Source: Chitinophaga sp.
GTDB lineage: Bacteria; Bacteroidota; Bacteroidia; Chitinophagales; Chitinophagaceae
DNA length: 64,000 nucleotides
NCBI RefSeq assembly: GCF_017745275.1
Contig: NZ_JAGHZS010000012.1
Location: 62,001-126,000, forward strand
Direction of reading: 5' to 3'
Each line of letters begins with the position of its first letter. Positions within the stretch are counted from its first letter, which is position 1. A program made the position numbers and the translations under genes. This document shows, in pieces, positions 38,501 to 46,534 of this stretch. The notes under the pieces were generated by a model, which saw nothing but the letters and a program-made list of their open reading frames with translations, did no database searches and was not told the DNA's origin.

Positions 38501-39540
38501 TCGGCATTTTGCTGGATATTCAGTTACCCATAAAAGATGGCTGGCAGGTGATGGAAGAATTAAAAAATGATCCGCAAACCCGGCCGATACCCGTGCATAT
38601 CATGTCTTCCATGGAAGTTAAAAAAGAAAGCCTGCTGAAAGGCGCGGTAGACTTTATCAGCAAGCCGGTAGACATGGAAAGTATGCAACTCATTTTTGAA
38701 AAAATGGAGTTTGTATTGCAACGGTCTACTAAAAAGGTGCTGATACTGGAGGAGAATGCCAAACACGCCAAGGCATTGGCGTACTTCCTCAGCAATTATG
38801 AAGTAAGTTCAGAGATCAGTGATAACGTGGCCGATGGTGTATCATTGCTGCAGCAAAAAGATGTTGATTGCGTGATCCTGGATATGGGTATCCCGGATGC
38901 AAAAGCTTACGAAGCACTGGAAATGGTGAAGGAAATAAAAGGATTGGAAAATCTGCCTATTATCATCTTTACCGGTAAGAGCTTGTCGAAATCAGAAGAA
39001 CAACGTATCCGTCAATATGCGGATTCTATAGTTGTAAAAACGGCACATTCCTATCAGCGTATGCTGGATGAAGTATCGCTGTTCCTGCACCTGGTGTCGG
39101 AGAATGCGCCAACTGCTGCCGGAGGAAATGGAAAAATGGGGATGTTGAATGAAGTATTGAAAGATAAGACGGTGTTAATTGCCGATGATGATGTTCGCAA
39201 CATCTTTTCTTTAACCAAAGCACTGGAGAAACACCAGATGAAAGTATTGTCTGCTGTAGATGGAAAAGAAGCGCTGCAACAGCTTAATGATCATCCGGCA
39301 GACATTGTGCTCATGGATATGATGATGCCTGAAATGGACGGCTACGACGCCATTGCTACTATCCGTAAAAAGCCGGAATGGAGAAACCTGCCGATTATTG
39401 CGGTTACGGCCAAAGCCATGATGGGCGATCGCGAGAAGTGTTTGCAGGCAGGTGCCTCCGACTATATTTCCAAACCAGTAGATGTGGACCAGTTGTTGTC
39501 GCTCTTACGGGTATGGTTATACGATAAAGCCATGAAATAG
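35527..39540 (+). CDS. Hybrid histidine kinase with HAMP, GAF and three receiver domains
   Basis: A 1337-residue inner-membrane sensor kinase. Membrane segments at about 12-32 and 301-322 bracket a helical periplasmic domain, possibly of the NIT type (its helix has the IHMERRNSVNYV motif). Then HAMP (323-430), GAF (about 440-575), a glutamate- and glutamine-rich coiled coil (578-670), HisKA with H679 (ANMSHELRTPLN), HATPase (N box LLSNALKF; G boxes DTGIGIPE, GTGLGLSIS), and three receivers with D997, D1119 and D1264. The second receiver is divergent. It heads the plus-strand cluster with a receiver, CheR, CheB and a receiver-kinase. The signal is unknown. Confidence 0.92.
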   Translation: MKKFFMQLPLPRKLMLIAVIPLICLIYFGVAVFNKQTADIDTIDNLVRKVTTATAIMKVADEIHMERRNSVNYVIQTGSLNDLLTQRAKTDLAIDAVKGRLLASDSRFFQYSLLNTLPKKRKDIDNKSMPQREVLDYYSNLIFRLNDLANTNTPDIPALKGLQQDMNAQYLLAQMSAYQGMIRMDIYYFMLKKEVWPDDFARIENNTDMYNSLRAELVDKATPQVVKDFQKMEATNEYTITTNFINSTITARKIDTLFNADSWWDNSSLAVDQIKQLQRTVMDKVSRDAKAISQKENDLKTRYLVALVLIVVLVVAFVSITIKSITDSLELLRNAAVKIAKGIPGSAPEIHTRDSIGSLARSFVAIDQASQELSVAADSIGKGNFNIDLKPRSNDDVLGHAIVQMAADLRKFRYLNDQKIWVQTGLSNISETLLGDKDMATLSQDALTDMVRYTGAQTGVLYVRYAAELHLSAGYALSTTHPAPPVIEVGKTLLGQQVLEKKPLYLEKAPNDFLHIAGGTGAAHPGYILIIPLVHAGITEGVIEIGSLYPFNENVIDFAQQASVNIAVALQSTRSRTRLQELLEETQAQAEELQTQHSELESMNVELESQAQKLQVSEEELKVQQEELMQSNAELEERSRLLEEKNQIIVERNLDIHKKAEELALSTRYKSEFLANMSHELRTPLNSILLLSRLLSENHDLNLNGDQIEYAQVINSSGKGLLTLIDEILDLSKIESGKMELEYGDVSIADICSNMQALFEPMAKEKGLQLVLHTAAGVPATIETDQVRLEQILKNLLSNALKFTARGSVRLEVQTTETPQQIRFAVKDTGIGIPEDKQQVIFEAFQQADGSTRRKYGGTGLGLSISRELAKLLGGELSVTSVSNEGSEFSITIPVTRKATTPASDPFVLPSPVVEAPGGTSDTQRFLSPVIPEGVYDDRGLIKKGEPVILIVEDDTHFAKALLDFTHARGYKGIVAVRGDEAAELARIYKPIGILLDIQLPIKDGWQVMEELKNDPQTRPIPVHIMSSMEVKKESLLKGAVDFISKPVDMESMQLIFEKMEFVLQRSTKKVLILEENAKHAKALAYFLSNYEVSSEISDNVADGVSLLQQKDVDCVILDMGIPDAKAYEALEMVKEIKGLENLPIIIFTGKSLSKSEEQRIRQYADSIVVKTAHSYQRMLDEVSLFLHLVSENAPTAAGGNGKMGMLNEVLKDKTVLIADDDVRNIFSLTKALEKHQMKVLSAVDGKEALQQLNDHPADIVLMDMMMPEMDGYDAIATIRKKPEWRNLPIIAVTAKAMMGDREKCLQAGASDYISKPVDVDQLLSLLRVWLYDKAMK

Positions 39541-39544
39541 TTGT

Positions 39545-39919
39545 ATGGAACAGAAACAAGTGCTAATAGTAGATGATGATACGCGCAATATTTTTGCGCT
39601 GAAAGCCGTGTTGAAATCCAGGTCTATTCCTTGTTCATCAGCTGGTACCAGCGCGGAAGCCTTGCAGTTGTTATCGGCCAATCATAACATTGGTGTAGTA
39701 CTGATGGATATTATGATGCCGGATATGGATGGGTATGAAACCATTGCGGCGTTGCGTGCCATGCCCTGGAATCATACTTTACCGGTGATTGCGGTTACTG
39801 CCAAAGCTATGGTAGGCGACCGCGAAAAGTGCCTCGAAGCAGGCGCTGACAATTATATTTCCAAACCTATTGATGTAGATGAATTACTCTTGCAGCTACA
39901 TCAATATTTATCTGTGTAA
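39545..39919 (+). CDS. Single-domain response regulator
   Basis: A 124-residue receiver domain, 4 bp after the hybrid kinase gene. Pocket IVDDDTRN, acceptor VLMDIMMPDMDG, threonine VTAKAM and lysine ISKPIDVD are present. It is very similar to the third receiver of the hybrid kinase (shared DDDxRNIF, AVTAKAMxGDREKCLxAGAxxYISKP), which suggests it arose by duplication of that domain. It probably takes phosphate from the kinase. Confidence 0.93.
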   Translation: MEQKQVLIVDDDTRNIFALKAVLKSRSIPCSSAGTSAEALQLLSANHNIGVVLMDIMMPDMDGYETIAALRAMPWNHTLPVIAVTAKAMVGDREKCLEAGADNYISKPIDVDELLLQLHQYLSV

Positions 39920-39921
39920 AC

Positions 39922-40749
39922 GTGAGCAGGAACCCGATAAGTGAGTCTGAAGTAAATTTGCTGCTGAACGATGTACTGGAAAGGTACGGATACGATTTTA
40001 CAGCATATGCACCTGCTTCCATAAACCGGCGGGTGAATCACCTGTATGTGACAGATCGTTTTCCCAGTTTTGCAGAATATCGTTATCGCATTATTTCTGA
40101 TCCGGCTTATGCCCTGCGTTTTGTGGAAGAGATTACTGTGAATGTGACCGAGATGTTCCGGGATCCTTTGTTTTACCAGGCTTTGCGTACACAGGTGTTG
40201 CCTATACTGGCTACTTATCCGTTTATTCGTGTCTGGCACGCGGGCTGTTCTACCGGCGAAGAAGTATATTCTTTTGCCATCCTGCTGAAGGAAGCCAGGC
40301 TGCTACATAAAGCAGTGATCTACGCCACAGACATCAATGCCAGTGTGCTGGAGAAAGGACGAAAGGGAATATTCCGGTTATCGCAGATGCAGCAATATTC
40401 CCGTAATTACATGGAATCAGGAGGGAGAGAGGATTTCTCCGCGTATTATACAGCTAATTACGAGTACGTGAAATTCCGGGAAGACCTGGGAGAGAAGATT
40501 ATTTTTTCACCACATAACCTGGTGACAGATGGGTCTTTTAATGAGTTTCAGCTCATCATATGTCGCAATGTATTGATTTACTTTAATAAGCAATTACAAG
40601 ACCGGGTATTAACCTTGTTTAGTGATAGCCTGGAGCAGCTTGGGTTTCTGGCATTAGGCAGTAAGGAAACACTTAACTTTACCAGTGTAACCGGTAAGTT
40701 CAGGCAACTGGAAAGCCGGGAGAAAATCTGGCGGAAAATGCAACTGTAA
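39922..40749 (+). CDS. cheR: CheR-family protein-glutamate methyltransferase
   Basis: A 275-residue CheR-type enzyme that transfers methyl groups from SAM to glutamates of a receptor-like helix. The SAM site is VWHAGCSTGEEVYS, followed by IYATDINASVLEKG and the NVLIYF motif; the N-terminal helical domain covers about 1-75. It starts at GTG 39922, two bases after the receiver's stop, so it belongs to the same transcript. No methyl-accepting receptor gene is in the window, so the substrate may be the coiled coil of the neighbouring kinase or another protein. Confidence 0.93.
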   Translation: MSRNPISESEVNLLLNDVLERYGYDFTAYAPASINRRVNHLYVTDRFPSFAEYRYRIISDPAYALRFVEEITVNVTEMFRDPLFYQALRTQVLPILATYPFIRVWHAGCSTGEEVYSFAILLKEARLLHKAVIYATDINASVLEKGRKGIFRLSQMQQYSRNYMESGGREDFSAYYTANYEYVKFREDLGEKIIFSPHNLVTDGSFNEFQLIICRNVLIYFNKQLQDRVLTLFSDSLEQLGFLALGSKETLNFTSVTGKFRQLESREKIWRKMQL

Positions 40750-40768
40750 TGACGAAATAATAGTCCTT

Positions 40769-41341
40769 ATGACAACAGCGCCGTATTTAATTGTAATTGG
40801 TGGTTCAGCAGGGGGGCTACAACCCATACTCACCTTGCTGCCGGGACTCACTCTTTCGCTCAACGCAGCTGTTATTATTGTTTTACACCGGCAAAGCCAG
40901 TACGAATCTGTATTAACAGAATTGTTGTCTGCCAGGTCATCATTACCGGTAAAAGAGGCTGCTGAAAAGGAAGTGCTGCTGCCGGGCGTTATTTATATTG
41001 CGCCAGCTGATTATCACCTGTTGATTGAACGTGATCATACTTTGTCGCTGGACGATTCAGAGAAAGTGAATTTCAGTCGTCCCAGTATAGACGTTACTTT
41101 TTTGTCAGCTGCGCTGGCCTATCGTAGCAATATGGCTGCCCTGCTGCTGTCTGGTGCCAACAACGATGGCACGGAAGGATTAATAGATGTACATGAGGCC
41201 GGCGGCACTACCGCAGTGCAGGATCCGGCCACAGCAGAAGTAGACTATATGCCCCGCCAGGCTATTGAGCTGGCGCCGGTAGATATTATCCTGCAGCCAG
41301 GAGAAATGGCTGGTTTTATAAACGAGATAGCAGGTGTATAA
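40769..41341 (+). CDS. cheB: CheB-family protein-glutamate methylesterase, no receiver
   Basis: A 190-residue CheB catalytic domain that removes methyl esters from glutamates. The triad is S13 (GGSAGG), H40 (IVLHRQ) and D133 (GANNDGTEG). It lacks the N-terminal receiver of classical CheB, so its activity is not directly gated by phosphorylation, though the adjacent free receiver could serve. It lies 19 bp after cheR and is part of the hybrid kinase cluster. Confidence 0.93.
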   Translation: MTTAPYLIVIGGSAGGLQPILTLLPGLTLSLNAAVIIVLHRQSQYESVLTELLSARSSLPVKEAAEKEVLLPGVIYIAPADYHLLIERDHTLSLDDSEKVNFSRPSIDVTFLSAALAYRSNMAALLLSGANNDGTEGLIDVHEAGGTTAVQDPATAEVDYMPRQAIELAPVDIILQPGEMAGFINEIAGV

Positions 41342-41376
41342 CAGGGATGTTATGACCATTTAAACAAGTTTGACGT

Positions 41377-42639
41377 ATGATTTTAATTGTTGATGATAAA
41401 CCGGAGAACATACTGTCTATCAGGAAAACACTTGAACTGTACCAGTTTGAAGTAGATGCTGCTTTGTCAGGAGAGGAAGCGCTGCGGAAAATATTAAAAC
41501 ATAATTATACCCTCATTATCCTGGATGTACAAATGCCCAGCATGGATGGCTTTGAAGTAGCAGAGGCGCTTTCAGGGCACAGTAAAGCAAAGGATATCCC
41601 TATTATATTTTTATCAGCAGTTAACAAAGACAAAAGATTCATTGTAAAAGGATATGACTCCGGCGGTATTGACTACATCACCAAACCCGTAGATCCCGAT
41701 ATCCTGTTGATGAAGGTGAAAACTTTTTCCCGCCTTTACCAGCAATCGCAGGAGCTGAAGCAAATGCATCAGTCGCTCAAAGAAGAAGTGGAAGTGCGCA
41801 AGCTAGCGCAGGAAGCGCTGATAGCGCATCAGCAGCAGGTAAATGAAATGCTGGAACAAAAGGTGCGGGAAAGGACAGAAGAATTAAGAGAGATCAATAA
41901 ATCCCTGGAAGCCAGTAACCACGATCTGCAGCAATTTGCCTCGGTGGCCTCTCATGACCTGAAAGAACCCCTGCGTAAAATTCAGCTGTTTGGAGCCATT
42001 TTAAGGGATAAGTTTTTACAGATGGACCCCAGCGGGCTATCGTACATGGAGCGCATTGTAGGGTCTTCTGAGCGCATGGCCAGGCTCATTAACGACCTGC
42101 TGAATTATTCCCGTTTATCCGTTACCAATATATACGAAGTAACAGATCTCAACCACGTAGTGAGCGAAATTCTCAGCGACCTGGAGTTGATGATTACAGA
42201 GCGGAATGCGGTGATATCTGTAGGGCCTATGCCTACCATAGAAGCGGTGCCGGGGCAAATACGACAGGTGTTCCAGAATATTATCAGCAACGCCCTCAAG
42301 TTTTCCAGGAAAGATGTACCCCCGGTTATTGACATCAGCGCTGAAATAGTGACCGATTTAAACCCCGACAGCGCAGCCTTTGCCCATGGTCAGTATTGTC
42401 GGATTGTAATCCGTGACAATGGAATAGGCTTTAATGAAAAATATCTCTCGAAAATATTTACCATATTCCAGCGCCTGCACGCCTCTGAATTATATGAAGG
42501 AACCGGCATTGGGCTGGCCATCGCTAAAAAAGTAATAGACAAGCATAATGGTATTATTACAGCCAGGAGTAAGGAAGGAGAGGGAGCTACCTTTGTGATG
42601 GTATTGCCATTGCGGCAGGGGAAAAACAATGAAGCATAA
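41377..42639 (+). CDS. Receiver-histidine kinase
   Basis: A 420-residue soluble kinase. The receiver (1-120) carries D50 (IILDVQMPSMDG) and ITKPVDPD. A coiled coil (about 125-185) joins it to HisKA with H193 (SVASHDLKEPLRK) and HATPase (NALKFSRKD, DNGIGFNEKY, GTGIGLAIAKK). No membrane segment is present. Its layout, receiver first, suggests it is switched on by phosphate from the large hybrid kinase and relays it further. It is the last gene of the plus-strand cluster, followed by a terminator and a convergent tRNA. Confidence 0.93.
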   Translation: MILIVDDKPENILSIRKTLELYQFEVDAALSGEEALRKILKHNYTLIILDVQMPSMDGFEVAEALSGHSKAKDIPIIFLSAVNKDKRFIVKGYDSGGIDYITKPVDPDILLMKVKTFSRLYQQSQELKQMHQSLKEEVEVRKLAQEALIAHQQQVNEMLEQKVRERTEELREINKSLEASNHDLQQFASVASHDLKEPLRKIQLFGAILRDKFLQMDPSGLSYMERIVGSSERMARLINDLLNYSRLSVTNIYEVTDLNHVVSEILSDLELMITERNAVISVGPMPTIEAVPGQIRQVFQNIISNALKFSRKDVPPVIDISAEIVTDLNPDSAAFAHGQYCRIVIRDNGIGFNEKYLSKIFTIFQRLHASELYEGTGIGLAIAKKVIDKHNGIITARSKEGEGATFVMVLPLRQGKNNEA

Positions 42640-42641
42640 AA

Positions 42642-42673
42642 AAAGCCTGTAAATCTTACGATCTACAGGCTTT
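42642..42673. terminator. Terminator after the CheR/CheB kinase cluster
   Basis: Arms 42642-42650 and 42665-42673 (AAAGCCTGT/ACAGGCTTT) pair perfectly, flanked by an A-run upstream and TTTCTT downstream. It works for the plus-strand cluster and, facing the other way, for the tRNA. Confidence 0.82.
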
Positions 42674-42678
42674 CTTAG

Positions 42679-42751
42679 TGGAGGATAGCGGGCTCGAACC
42701 GCTCACCTCAAACATGCCATGCTTGCGCTCTACCAGATGAGCTAATCCCCC
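42679..42751 (-). tRNA. tRNA-Ala (GGC)
   Basis: A 73-base tRNA. Acceptor GGGGGAT/ATCCTCC (one G-U pair), D stem GCTC/GAGC, anticodon stem CAAGC/GTTTG with loop ATGGCAT giving anticodon GGC, T stem AGCGG/CCGCT with loop TTCGAGC, discriminator A. The 3' CCA is not encoded. It decodes GCC and GCU. Confidence 0.95.
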
Positions 42752-42813
42752 ATATGTCAAATTTCCCCTTGCGGGAGTGCAAAAATATATTTTTTATTGT
42801 AAACACCAACATT

Positions 42814-43233
42814 TTATAAAAAATCTTTGAAAATTCCTTCTACGGTTTCTTTCAGATCCTTTAACAATAAGGGTTTACGAAGCAGTTTTATCACCATTGG
42901 ATTGGCGTTGGTGCGGGTAATATCGCCATAATCCAGGGAAGACGACACCATTACGATGTGGCATTGCGATTTCACTTTGTGTGGATAAGCATCAAAAGCC
43001 TGGAGAAATTCAAATCCATCCATCTCCGGCATTTGTATATCCAGCAGGATAACGGTGGGAGGTATTTTGGGTAAAGCGATATTGGAAGAAAGAAATTCCA
43101 GGGCCTTGTTGGCATTGGCAAATGAAAGAACCGTTCTGCTGATTTGTTGAAATCCAATCAACTTCTCATGCAGTAATAAATCAATCTCATTGTCATCTAT
43201 CAATATGACACGCAGGTCAGGTATCGAATTCAT
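42814..43233 (-). CDS. Single-domain response regulator
   Basis: A 139-residue receiver from the ATG at 43233, which overlaps the upstream kinase stop by 17 bp. D65 in VILLDIQMPEMDG, the LIDDNEID pocket and LLRKPL lysine are in place. It has no DNA-binding output domain. As the last gene of the ThiF/GNAT/kinase operon it is the likely end point of that relay, or a phosphate sink for it. Confidence 0.92.
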   Translation of the reverse strand: MNSIPDLRVILIDDNEIDLLLHEKLIGFQQISRTVLSFANANKALEFLSSNIALPKIPPTVILLDIQMPEMDGFEFLQAFDAYPHKVKSQCHIVMVSSSLDYGDITRTNANPMVIKLLRKPLLLKDLKETVEGIFKDFL

Positions 43234-44314
43234 TTCTGTTGGGGATGGTAATTTCAAATTGGGTGCCTTCACCGTACTTAGACTCTACATTGATGGTTCC
43301 ACCGATTTTGCTGAGTGCTTCTTTCACAATATATAAACCAATACCACTGCCCGGTTTATTATTGTTTTTGGAGCGGAAAAACATCTTAAAGATATTATTC
43401 AGGTGCTCACTCAAAATCCCGATACCGTTATCACGTATGCAAATAGTGGCTTTGTGAGGCTCTACTTTCACGGCCAGGTTCACCATCGGATGGGTTTCTT
43501 CCGGTTTTTGATACTTAACAGCATTTGAAATCAGATTGTTTAAAATAACACTGATCCGGAAGGTATCTCCCCTGAATTCTACTGCCTGTTCTACCTGGGT
43601 TTCAAATACAATATCGGTGTTCTGTGGCTTAAAGGCAGTGATACAGTCATTTAACAGGTTACGGAAATCAATTTTTTCATATTCTAATTCCAAACGGGAA
43701 TTACGGTAGTATTCAATGATCTTCTGTATAAAATCATCCAGTTTCAGCACACAACTTTCCACCATATTGATATACCCGTTGGGATCTACCACGGAGTTAT
43801 CAAGCCTGGAGAGGTTGATAATACCCAACACCGACATCAATGGAGAACGCAGGTCATGCGAGGTGGAGTAAATGAAGCGGTTTAACTCATCATTGGTTTT
43901 TTCCAGCTCTTCTATTTTTTCCCGCAGTTGCTTACGGGTACGGTAGATCTCGTAGGCGTTGTTGATGGTTTTATGCAGCTCGTTTTCATCCCACGGCTTT
44001 TTGATATAGGAATAGATGTGGCCTTTATTGATGGCGTCTATGATATCTTCCACATCGGTATAACCGGTCAATAAAATGCGCATCGGATCGGGGAGGATAT
44101 CTTTTATTTCATTAAAAAAATCCACACCGGTAGATACAGGCATTTTCTGATCGGCAATAATGATATGCACCATGATCTCTTTCAGCAGCAGTTTCCCTTC
44201 CTGTGCCGAGGTAGCCGTATAGATTTCATAACTTCTCCGGAAACTCGCCTTGAATGCGTTGAGGTTATGGATCTCATCGTCTATGTATAATATTCTAATG
44301 CGGTTTTCTCTCAT
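43217..44314 (-). CDS. Receiver-histidine kinase
   Basis: A 365-residue soluble kinase. The N-terminal receiver has D55 (IIIADQKMPVSTG) and the variant YIKKPWDENEL, a form common in RpfG-type and HupR-type receivers. A coiled coil (about 125-145) leads to HisKA with H153 (YSTSHDLRSPLMS), then HATPase (NLISNAVKY, DNGIGILSEH, GSGIGLYIVKE). It lies 19 bp after the 7TMR-DISM kinase gene and presumably accepts its phosphate. Confidence 0.93.
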   Translation of the reverse strand: MRENRIRILYIDDEIHNLNAFKASFRRSYEIYTATSAQEGKLLLKEIMVHIIIADQKMPVSTGVDFFNEIKDILPDPMRILLTGYTDVEDIIDAINKGHIYSYIKKPWDENELHKTINNAYEIYRTRKQLREKIEELEKTNDELNRFIYSTSHDLRSPLMSVLGIINLSRLDNSVVDPNGYINMVESCVLKLDDFIQKIIEYYRNSRLELEYEKIDFRNLLNDCITAFKPQNTDIVFETQVEQAVEFRGDTFRISVILNNLISNAVKYQKPEETHPMVNLAVKVEPHKATICIRDNGIGILSEHLNNIFKMFFRSKNNNKPGSGIGLYIVKEALSKIGGTINVESKYGEGTQFEITIPNRNEFDT

Positions 44315-44333
44315 TAAAAGACCTTATGGTTAA

Positions 44334-46487
44334 TTACGATAAATGGTTTGATATGTTCAGAGGTAAATATATAATAAATTCTGCTCCTTCTCCGGGGGCC
44401 GAGTTGACAACAATTTTACCCCGGTGCTTCTCTATAATACTGAATACGATAGATAAACCCAGCCCGGTGCCTTCACCTACATCTTTGGTGGTAAAGAACG
44501 GATCAAAGATCTTTTCCCTTACAGCTTCAGACATACCAATACCAGTATCTTTGATCGTAATCACAACAAAGGAGTTTTCCTGCGCTGTTTTTATAGAGAT
44601 GAATTCGTTGTGATGTTCTTTCTTGCTTTTAATAGCATTCAATGCATTAGAAAAGATGTTCATGAACACCTGGTTGATTTTCCCTGCATAGCATTCTATT
44701 TTAGGCAAGCTGGCGTAGTCCTTAACGATGTTTACATAAGGAGGAATAGCATTGCGCAACAATACCAGCGTGGAGTCCAGTCCCTCATGAATATCGATCG
44801 ACTTCACATCACTTTCATCGAGCCTGCTGAAGGTACGTAATCCTTTTACGATTTCTGCGGTGCGCGCTGCACCATCTTCGATTCCTTTTATCAGGGAAGA
44901 AATTTCTTCGTGTATATAATCGATATCGATTTCCCTTTTGAACTGGGCAATGTCTGCCAGCGTTTTAGGCACATCGCTGCTGTGGGGCAATTCATCGTAG
45001 CGATTCAGCAACTCTTTCAGATCTGCGATATCCAGTTTCAATGGTTTGATATTGGAGGTCACGAAGTTGATCGGGTTGTTGATTTCATGGGCAATGCCGG
45101 CTGTGAGCTGACCCAGCGATGCCATTTTCTCTTTTTCAACCAGCCGGGTTTGTGCATCTTTCAGGTTAGTCAGCGCTGTATTCAGTTCCAGGTTGGTGGC
45201 CTGCAGGTCTTCCGTTCTGTCTTTTACCTTGGTTTCCAGTATGATATTTTGTTCTCTTACCAGTCTTTCGTTTTCCTGTGAAATAGCCAGTGCCATTTGT
45301 TGGGAGGCTTCTTTTTCTGCTTTGAAAACGTTGATCTTATGGGCCAGCGCAAAAGACAGCAGCAGTACTTCACAACCGGATCCTATCTGCAGCGCGTAAT
45401 AAGTGAAGTTATTATACGGCAGCACATTAAAGTTACGGAGTACGAATATAAAGATGCTGATCAGGAACACAGACCAGGCCAGGAGGAAGTACCTGGCGGC
45501 ATTAACACCTTTCAGGCTGATGCGCCATGCTACTACAAAAGCCATGGAGGCAGCCAGGAAAGCGGCTATCTGCACCATTATCTGCGCATAGGTGTACTGA
45601 TCTGCGAACGTGGGAATAAAGCAAAGCAGGTATAAACCTATCACCACATTCAACAATGTATGCCCGAGCGAGTAATTGATTTTGGTAGACAGGAACTTCT
45701 GTATGAATATCACGGCAGTCAGTCCATTGAAGATGGGCACCAGCACGGTAGCATGCATGGCCAGCCAGGGACTGTTGGGATAAAGGAAACGGAAGGAATA
45801 ACCTTGCAGCGTTACCTGGGTAAGCCCCACGCAGATAATATAGCTCACATAAATCAGATAGCTATTGTCGCGGGTGGAGATATAGATAAATAGATTATAA
45901 CACGCCATGGCGATAATAACGCCCACGTATATACCAAAAATCAGTTCCCGTTTATTGTTTTTTTCATATACGGTTTCAGGTGTACCCAGGTAAATTGGCA
46001 GCTGTAACTGCTCGCCTGCTCTCACTTTAAGATAGTACTCCCTTGTTTCGTTAGTGGGAACCTGGATTTGAAATTGATAGTTCTGATGATCGTAGCCCCT
46101 GTTTTTATAAGCGGTGAATTCACCCAGCCGGGTGGCTTTAGTACTCCCATCCGGTAACATTTCATACAGCGTGATATCATCGATAATCGGATACTCTACT
46201 TCCAGGAACAGCTGTGGCGACTTAGTCCGGTTAAGAATAGAAAACCTGGCCCATTGGGTATAGGGTGTGATCTGGAGATTGGGTACTTCCTGGCCGGAAG
46301 GTTTAAATTGTTGTTGCCTGACGCCGTCTAAAGTAAGTACATTATCCTTGTCGGTATATAAGGAAAGTGCACCGCCTATCTGTATCAGTGCCTTACTGTT
46401 GTTATACACAACAGGTTGTGCTGTTGTCGGAAACAGGAATAGGAGGGTAAAGATTGACCATAAAACAACAATCTTAGACAACATCAC
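44334..46487 (-). CDS. 7TMR-DISM sensor histidine kinase
   Basis: A 717-residue membrane kinase. Signal peptide to about 23, a beta-sandwich 7TMR-DISM extracellular domain (about 30-180; TQWARFSILNRTKSPQLFLEVEYP, YYLKVRAGEQL), seven membrane helices (about 185-385), a coiled coil (about 390-455), then HisKA with H467 (LTAGIAHEINNPINF) and HATPase (NALNAIKSK, DTGIGMSEAV, GTGLGLSIVF). The extracellular fold resembles carbohydrate-binding modules, so a sugar-like or other small ligand is expected. It follows the acyltransferase gene by 47 bp in a five-gene operon. Confidence 0.93.
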   Translation of the reverse strand: MMLSKIVVLWSIFTLLFLFPTTAQPVVYNNSKALIQIGGALSLYTDKDNVLTLDGVRQQQFKPSGQEVPNLQITPYTQWARFSILNRTKSPQLFLEVEYPIIDDITLYEMLPDGSTKATRLGEFTAYKNRGYDHQNYQFQIQVPTNETREYYLKVRAGEQLQLPIYLGTPETVYEKNNKRELIFGIYVGVIIAMACYNLFIYISTRDNSYLIYVSYIICVGLTQVTLQGYSFRFLYPNSPWLAMHATVLVPIFNGLTAVIFIQKFLSTKINYSLGHTLLNVVIGLYLLCFIPTFADQYTYAQIMVQIAAFLAASMAFVVAWRISLKGVNAARYFLLAWSVFLISIFIFVLRNFNVLPYNNFTYYALQIGSGCEVLLLSFALAHKINVFKAEKEASQQMALAISQENERLVREQNIILETKVKDRTEDLQATNLELNTALTNLKDAQTRLVEKEKMASLGQLTAGIAHEINNPINFVTSNIKPLKLDIADLKELLNRYDELPHSSDVPKTLADIAQFKREIDIDYIHEEISSLIKGIEDGAARTAEIVKGLRTFSRLDESDVKSIDIHEGLDSTLVLLRNAIPPYVNIVKDYASLPKIECYAGKINQVFMNIFSNALNAIKSKKEHHNEFISIKTAQENSFVVITIKDTGIGMSEAVREKIFDPFFTTKDVGEGTGLGLSIVFSIIEKHRGKIVVNSAPGEGAEFIIYLPLNISNHLS

Positions 46488-46534
46488 TTTAAAGAGATTA
46501 ATTATGAGGCTTTAATTTAAACTTATTTTTTTAA

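Noticed and set aside
39922..41341. cheR/cheB as evidence of flagellar chemotaxis
   Set aside because: No CheA, CheW, receptor or flagellar gene is present; such pairs occur in non-chemotactic kinase clusters.
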